Assembly (NCBI GenBank): GCA_026705605.1
Contig: JAPPAK010000008.1
Location: 1 to 64,000, forward strand
Direction: 5' to 3'
DNA: 64,000 nucleotides
Source: Chloroflexota bacterium
Lineage (GTDB): Bacteria > Chloroflexota > Dehalococcoidia > Tepidiformales > Tepidiformaceae
Shown here piece by piece: positions 60,957 to 64,000 of the stretch. Position 1 is the first letter of the stretch, and each line of letters opens with the position of its first letter. A program made the translations under genes and the position numbers. The notes beneath the pieces were generated by a model. That model was not told the origin of the DNA, made no database searches, and was given only the letters and a program-made list of their open reading frames with translations.

Positions 60957-61051
60957 TCGCGCCCCTCCGGTTAGGCCGCTTACATCCCGCGCTACCGAAC
61001 CCAACGGGCTGGCCGTGTAGCATGGGCGCGTCAGGGAGGGGTTAGACACTC

Positions 61052-61708
61052 ATGCTGAGATTCGCCGAAGAGATCATCCTGCTTTTGCTCCGCGACGAGG
61101 ACGGCACCTTCGTCCACGTGCCCAACTGGTCGATGGACCGCGCCATCGCCGGCGCCGTGCTCATGGACCTGGCCATGGAGAACCGCATCGACACCGACCT
61201 CGAAAACCTGATCCTGGTCGACTCCACCCCGATCGGCGATACCCTCCTCGACCCCACCCTCGCCGAAATCGCTTCCGACGAAACCCGTGATCCCCGCTAC
61301 TGGGTCGAGCACGTGGCCCAGCGCGCCCCCGAGATTCGCGAAGAGGCGCTCAACCGCCTCGTCGATGGCGGCATCCTCGAGCGCCAGGACGACCGCTTCC
61401 TCTGGGTCTTCCGCTCCCGCCGCTACCCCATGGTTGACGGCAAGGCCGAGCGCGAAGTGAAGCTGCGCATCATGGGCATCCTCTTCAGCGAAGAGATCCC
61501 CGACCCGCGCGACGTCGTCATCATCTGCCTCGTCGATGCCTGCCGCATCTTCCGCGAGCTCCTCTCCAAGCGGGAGCTGGAGCAGGTCACGCCTCGCATC
61601 GAGCAGGTACGCAAGCTCGACCTGATCGGCCAGGCCATGGCCCAGGCCATCCGCGACATCGAGGTCTGGATCACGACCGCCCAGATCGAAGGGCGGATGC
61701 TCTACTAG
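61052..61708 (+). CDS. Stand-alone GPP34 (GOLPH3/Vps74-like) protein
   Basis: A 218-aa GPP34-family protein. 'FAEEIILLLLRDEDGTFVHVPNWSMDRAIAGAVLMDLAMENRIDTDLENLILVD' is the N-terminal helical block, and 'LFSEEIPDPRDVVIICLVDACRIF' with 'RKLDLIGQAMAQAI' is the core motif. It is a paralog of the GPP34 half of the P450 fusion at 43385: both share IPDPRD and DLIGxAxAxA. In eukaryotes GPP34 proteins read phosphatidylinositol 4-phosphate on Golgi membranes; the bacterial ligand is unknown. A TAGCAT -10-like box is at 61018-61023. A methyltransferase follows 15 bases later. Confidence 0.9.
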   Translation: MLRFAEEIILLLLRDEDGTFVHVPNWSMDRAIAGAVLMDLAMENRIDTDLENLILVDSTPIGDTLLDPTLAEIASDETRDPRYWVEHVAQRAPEIREEALNRLVDGGILERQDDRFLWVFRSRRYPMVDGKAEREVKLRIMGILFSEEIPDPRDVVIICLVDACRIFRELLSKRELEQVTPRIEQVRKLDLIGQAMAQAIRDIEVWITTAQIEGRMLY

Positions 61709-61723
61709 GCTGCGGCTCAGTCC

Positions 61724-62485
61724 ATGGCCGTCTCCCCGGACGAACTGATCGACGGCTGGCTGCGAGAAGAGCAGCAGCCTTTCACCGGCTGGGACTTCTC
61801 CTACCTCGATGGCCGCATGGTCGTGGACCGGGAACCCTGGTCGTACCTCGACCGCGCAGCCGAACTGATGGCACGGTCCTCGGTCCTCGACCTGGATACC
61901 GGCGGCGGCGAGAAGCTCCTTGCGTTGCGGGAGCACTGGCCCGCGAGGGTAGTCGCCACCGAGGACTACGCGCCTAACTACGAACTGGCTTCCGGGCGAC
62001 TCTCACCCCTCGGCGCCACGGTTGTGAGGACGCCGGTCTCCGACACGGCTGCAATGCCCTTCGCCGACGGCGAGTTCGACCTTGTCCTGAACCGGCACGC
62101 CGCCTTCAACCCCAGCGAGGTGGCCCGCATCCTCGCAGGCGGCGGCTCCTTCCTCACTCAGCAGGTCCACGGGATGTGGGCCTGGGACCTGCTCGCCGCC
62201 TTCGACGCCACGCCCCGGTGGCCAGACGCTACGCCGGCCAAGTACGCGCCACTGCTGGAAGCGGCCGGCCTCACCATTCAGAACGTCGAGGAGTGGGAAG
62301 GCAGGCTCGCGTTCACCGATGTGGGCGCAATCGTCTACTACCTCAAGGCCACGCCCTGGGAGGTCCCCGGATTCACCGTGAAGACCCACCTCCGATACCT
62401 GCTCGCCCTGCAGCGGCGGGTGGATGCAGGCGAGGACCTGGCCTTCCACGCGGCCCTGTACCTCATCGAAGCCAGGAAACCGTAG
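61724..62485 (+). CDS. Class I SAM-dependent methyltransferase
   Basis: A 253-aa methyltransferase. 'SSVLDLDTGGGEKLL' is the SAM-binding motif I, 'VVATEDYAPNYELA' the acidic strand 2, and 'MPFADGEFDLVLNRHAAFNPSEVARILAGGGSFLTQQVHG' the later motifs. It is of the small general type (Methyltransf_11), unlike the SMT. It starts 15 bases after the GPP34 gene. The substrate is unknown. Confidence 0.85.
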   Translation: MAVSPDELIDGWLREEQQPFTGWDFSYLDGRMVVDREPWSYLDRAAELMARSSVLDLDTGGGEKLLALREHWPARVVATEDYAPNYELASGRLSPLGATVVRTPVSDTAAMPFADGEFDLVLNRHAAFNPSEVARILAGGGSFLTQQVHGMWAWDLLAAFDATPRWPDATPAKYAPLLEAAGLTIQNVEEWEGRLAFTDVGAIVYYLKATPWEVPGFTVKTHLRYLLALQRRVDAGEDLAFHAALYLIEARKP

Positions 62486-62496
62486 CCGGAGGCCCG

Positions 62497-62979
62497 TCAG
62501 CCCTCGCGCGCCCAGCGCGCGAGCGCCTTCTCCGGGGCCGCCAGCTCCTCGACCGACTCGTAGTACCAGTCGCGCCAGCCCTTGCGCGGCAGTCCCGTGA
62601 ATAGCATCAGGTTGAGCGGGTAGCCCTCGCTGTCCGTCACGCGACGGAAGTCATCGCGAAACAGGAAGGTCGGCTTCCCGAGCGCGATCGCCATCCCCAG
62701 CTCGACCATCACCCCCTCGTCCGGCGGCACCCCATTCACGACCGCGAAGATCGCGTCAGACTCGCGCACGTCCTCGAAGTCCGCCTGCCCGATGCGCCAC
62801 GCCCAATCCGCCCGGCCACGGTCAATCTGGTTGTTCCGCTCGAATGGCTCCCACGCCTCCAGCCCCAGCTCCTCCAGCGCCGCCACCAGTTGCGGCAGCA
62901 GCAGCGTCCGTTGCTGCTCCGAAAACCCGTACGGGCTCGCCAGGTAGATGGTCTTGCGGGGCTGTTTGGGGCTCGTCAC
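62497..62979 (-). CDS. Nucleoside 2-deoxyribosyltransferase-like protein
   Basis: A 160-aa protein of the nucleoside 2-deoxyribosyltransferase fold. 'IYLASPYGFSEQQRTLLLPQLVAALEELGLEAWEPF' is the phosphate/base-binding start, and 'ESDAIFAVVNGVPPDEGVMVELGMAIALGKPTFLF' holds the catalytic Glu and Asp. Typical members swap bases between deoxynucleosides in salvage. It lies tail to tail with the methyltransferase gene. Confidence 0.85.
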   Translation of the reverse strand: MTSPKQPRKTIYLASPYGFSEQQRTLLLPQLVAALEELGLEAWEPFERNNQIDRGRADWAWRIGQADFEDVRESDAIFAVVNGVPPDEGVMVELGMAIALGKPTFLFRDDFRRVTDSEGYPLNLMLFTGLPRKGWRDWYYESVEELAAPEKALARWAREG

Positions 62980-63010
62980 TGGTAACTGTCTCTGCGTCGG
63001 GCACGACTAA

Positions 63011-63038
63011 ACGGTGACCCCGCAGCCGGGGTCACCGT
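63011..63038 (-). terminator. Bidirectional-looking terminator hairpin
   Basis: ACGGTGACCCC (63011-63021) and GGGGTCACCGT (63028-63038) form an 11-bp perfect stem around a 6-base loop. On the minus strand a TTT run follows after the stem. It lies just downstream of the SnoaL-like gene at 63064 and would stop its transcript before the deoxyribosyltransferase gene. Confidence 0.75.
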
Positions 63039-63063
63039 TCCTGGTTCTGGAACGAAGAACGCC

Positions 63064-63507
63064 CTAGACCGGGACCGCGATCTTCGCGAACTCGCCGCTC
63101 AGGTCGGCCGGACCGCGATAGAGCGCCTGGAACTCGCGCGTCTGGATGTACCACTGCCCGTCGATGCGCGTGTACGTGTCCACGTAGCAGATCGAGTTCA
63201 TCGACTGCGAGCCGTCCGCCATGTTCAGGAACTCGCCCATGTACCAGCGGCCCCGGGCCGTGTCGCCCGTCACGTCGTCGACGACGCCCGAGTACACGTG
63301 CATGTAGACGTTGGGGATGCTGCCCATGATCTGCGTCCAGAGCGGCACCATCACGTCGCGGCCCTTGTGGACCTCGCCCACGTTCCATTCGCCGTCCGGC
63401 GCCCACGTCTGGCCCCACGCCTCGGCGTCGAAGCGGTTGACCGCATCGACGTAGCGCTCGGCCACCATGCGGATGGCGGTGTAGTCCTCAACTGTCGGCT
63501 TTCCCAT
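63064..63507 (-). CDS. SnoaL-like/NTF2-fold protein (first of tandem pair)
   Basis: A 147-aa NTF2-fold protein. 'IRMVAERYVDAVNRFDAEAWGQTWAPDGEWNVG' is the family's helix-strand start, and 'SGVVDDVTGDTARGRWYMGEF' and 'IDGQWYIQTREFQALY' the sheet strands. It is a paralog of the gene just upstream at 63571 (shared 'AERYVDAVNR', 'WAPDG', 'SGVV' and 'GDTA'). The fold serves isomerases, cyclases, dehydratases and hydrolases; no reaction can be assigned. A terminator hairpin follows it. Confidence 0.85.
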   Translation of the reverse strand: MGKPTVEDYTAIRMVAERYVDAVNRFDAEAWGQTWAPDGEWNVGEVHKGRDVMVPLWTQIMGSIPNVYMHVYSGVVDDVTGDTARGRWYMGEFLNMADGSQSMNSICYVDTYTRIDGQWYIQTREFQALYRGPADLSGEFAKIAVPV

Positions 63508-63570
63508 TGCGTTTCTCCCGGTTGATTTTGCCCTGCGCGCGCTGCGCCAGCGGGCCGCTGTTGGTCGCGT

Positions 63571-63996
63571 TCAGCGCGGGTCGTAGGGGTAGAAGGATCC
63601 CTCCAGTTCGCCGCTGAAGAGCACGTAGTGCTCTCGCAGCGCGAAGCGCCACTCCCCGTCGATGCGCACAACATCGTCTTCGTACAGGGTCAGGCCGGCC
63701 AGGGGCGTGTCGTCGCCCCGCTGGACGTACTCCGTGTGGTACCAACGCGCCTTGGCTGTATCGCCCTCGACGCGCTCAACGACGCCGGAGGTGACGGACA
63801 TGAGCACCTCCATCCCCTCCACCGACATGTCCCAGAAGCGGGCCAGCGCGTTGTGGCTGCGGGGCGGATCGTCGTGCCCGTAATCGAACACGCCGTCCGG
63901 CGCCCACGTCGCCAGCCACGCGTCCTGGTTCCGGCGGTTGACGGCGTCGACGTAGCGCTCGGCAAGCTGGCGGATGGCGGTGTACTCGTCCGGCAT
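63571..63996 (-). CDS. SnoaL-like/NTF2-fold protein (second of tandem pair)
   Basis: A 141-aa NTF2-fold protein, paralog of the gene at 63064. 'IRQLAERYVDAVNRRNQDAWLATWAPDGVFDYG' and 'TSGVVERVEGDTAKARWYHTEYVQRGDD' follow the same plan. ATG 63996 lies 4 bases from the window edge, so the start is complete but upstream context is missing. The pair is separated by 63 bases and probably shares a transcript. Function unknown. Confidence 0.85.
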   Translation of the reverse strand: MPDEYTAIRQLAERYVDAVNRRNQDAWLATWAPDGVFDYGHDDPPRSHNALARFWDMSVEGMEVLMSVTSGVVERVEGDTAKARWYHTEYVQRGDDTPLAGLTLYEDDVVRIDGEWRFALREHYVLFSGELEGSFYPYDPR

Positions 63997-64000
63997 GGGC

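Overview
This 64 kb window is high-GC bacterial chromosome, densely coded on both strands, with no insertion sequence, prophage or CRISPR array. The gene mix suggests an uncultured Chloroflexota, possibly of the marine SAR202/Dehalococcoidia kind. The main pointers are a kinase-to-winged-helix one-protein regulator, a Gram-positive-type LexA box, a YtxJ-like bacilliredoxin, very large cadherin-repeat surface proteins, and expanded SDR, SnoaL, P450 and sulfatase families. This placement is inference; there is no rRNA gene to settle it.

Layout. 1-6.7 kb: end of a HAD hydrolase, a cytochrome P450, a three-gene overlapping block (flippase-like membrane protein, TfoX/YjbR-like, DUF2461), an unrecognised 561-aa protein, class I aldolase and a small zinc ribbon. 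6.8-19 kb: housekeeping, with clpP, a greA-lysS-Nudix-serS operon, a degenerate GH18-like anchored protein, rsmD-coaD-coiled coil, bacilliredoxin, thioesterase, a phosphotriesterase-family hydrolase, an FmdB protein, tRNA-Arg(CCG), a dienelactone hydrolase and a small-molecule kinase. 19-30.6 kb: a GAF-PAS-kinase-receiver-winged-helix fusion divergent from a 2994-aa secreted protein with about 14 cadherin-like units, Ig-like units and a WSDG propeller. 30.7-35.3 kb: an SOS mutasome operon (imuB-dnaE2) behind a promoter with a perfect LexA palindrome between its -35 and -10 boxes.

35.4-49 kb is the most unusual part. Two tandem SDRs and a SnoaL-like protein, then an M16 peptidase lipoprotein, lead into a FAD oxidoreductase (COG2907-like), a Rieske oxygenase resembling sterol 7-desaturases, a GPP34 (GOLPH3-like)-cytochrome P450 fusion, a protein with all the hallmarks of sterol C24-methyltransferase (ERG6/SMT), and an RND/MMPL-type transporter. 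I read this as a candidate bacterial sterol-modification and transport locus. No squalene epoxidase or oxidosqualene cyclase is present here, so the sterol could be imported or made from genes elsewhere. A second, free-standing GPP34 gene lies at 61 kb.

49-58.7 kb is a self-contained organosulfate module: two Cys-type sulfatases, a TauE/SafE-type anion exporter, the formylglycine-generating enzyme that activates sulfatases, and a family-5 ABC importer without its ATPases. 58.8-64 kb: an ammonium transporter with a hairpin over its ribosome-binding site, a FitAB-type toxin-antitoxin pair with a perfect 16-bp inverted-repeat operator over its start codon, the GPP34 protein, a methyltransferase, a deoxyribosyltransferase-like protein, and two tandem SnoaL-like paralogs.
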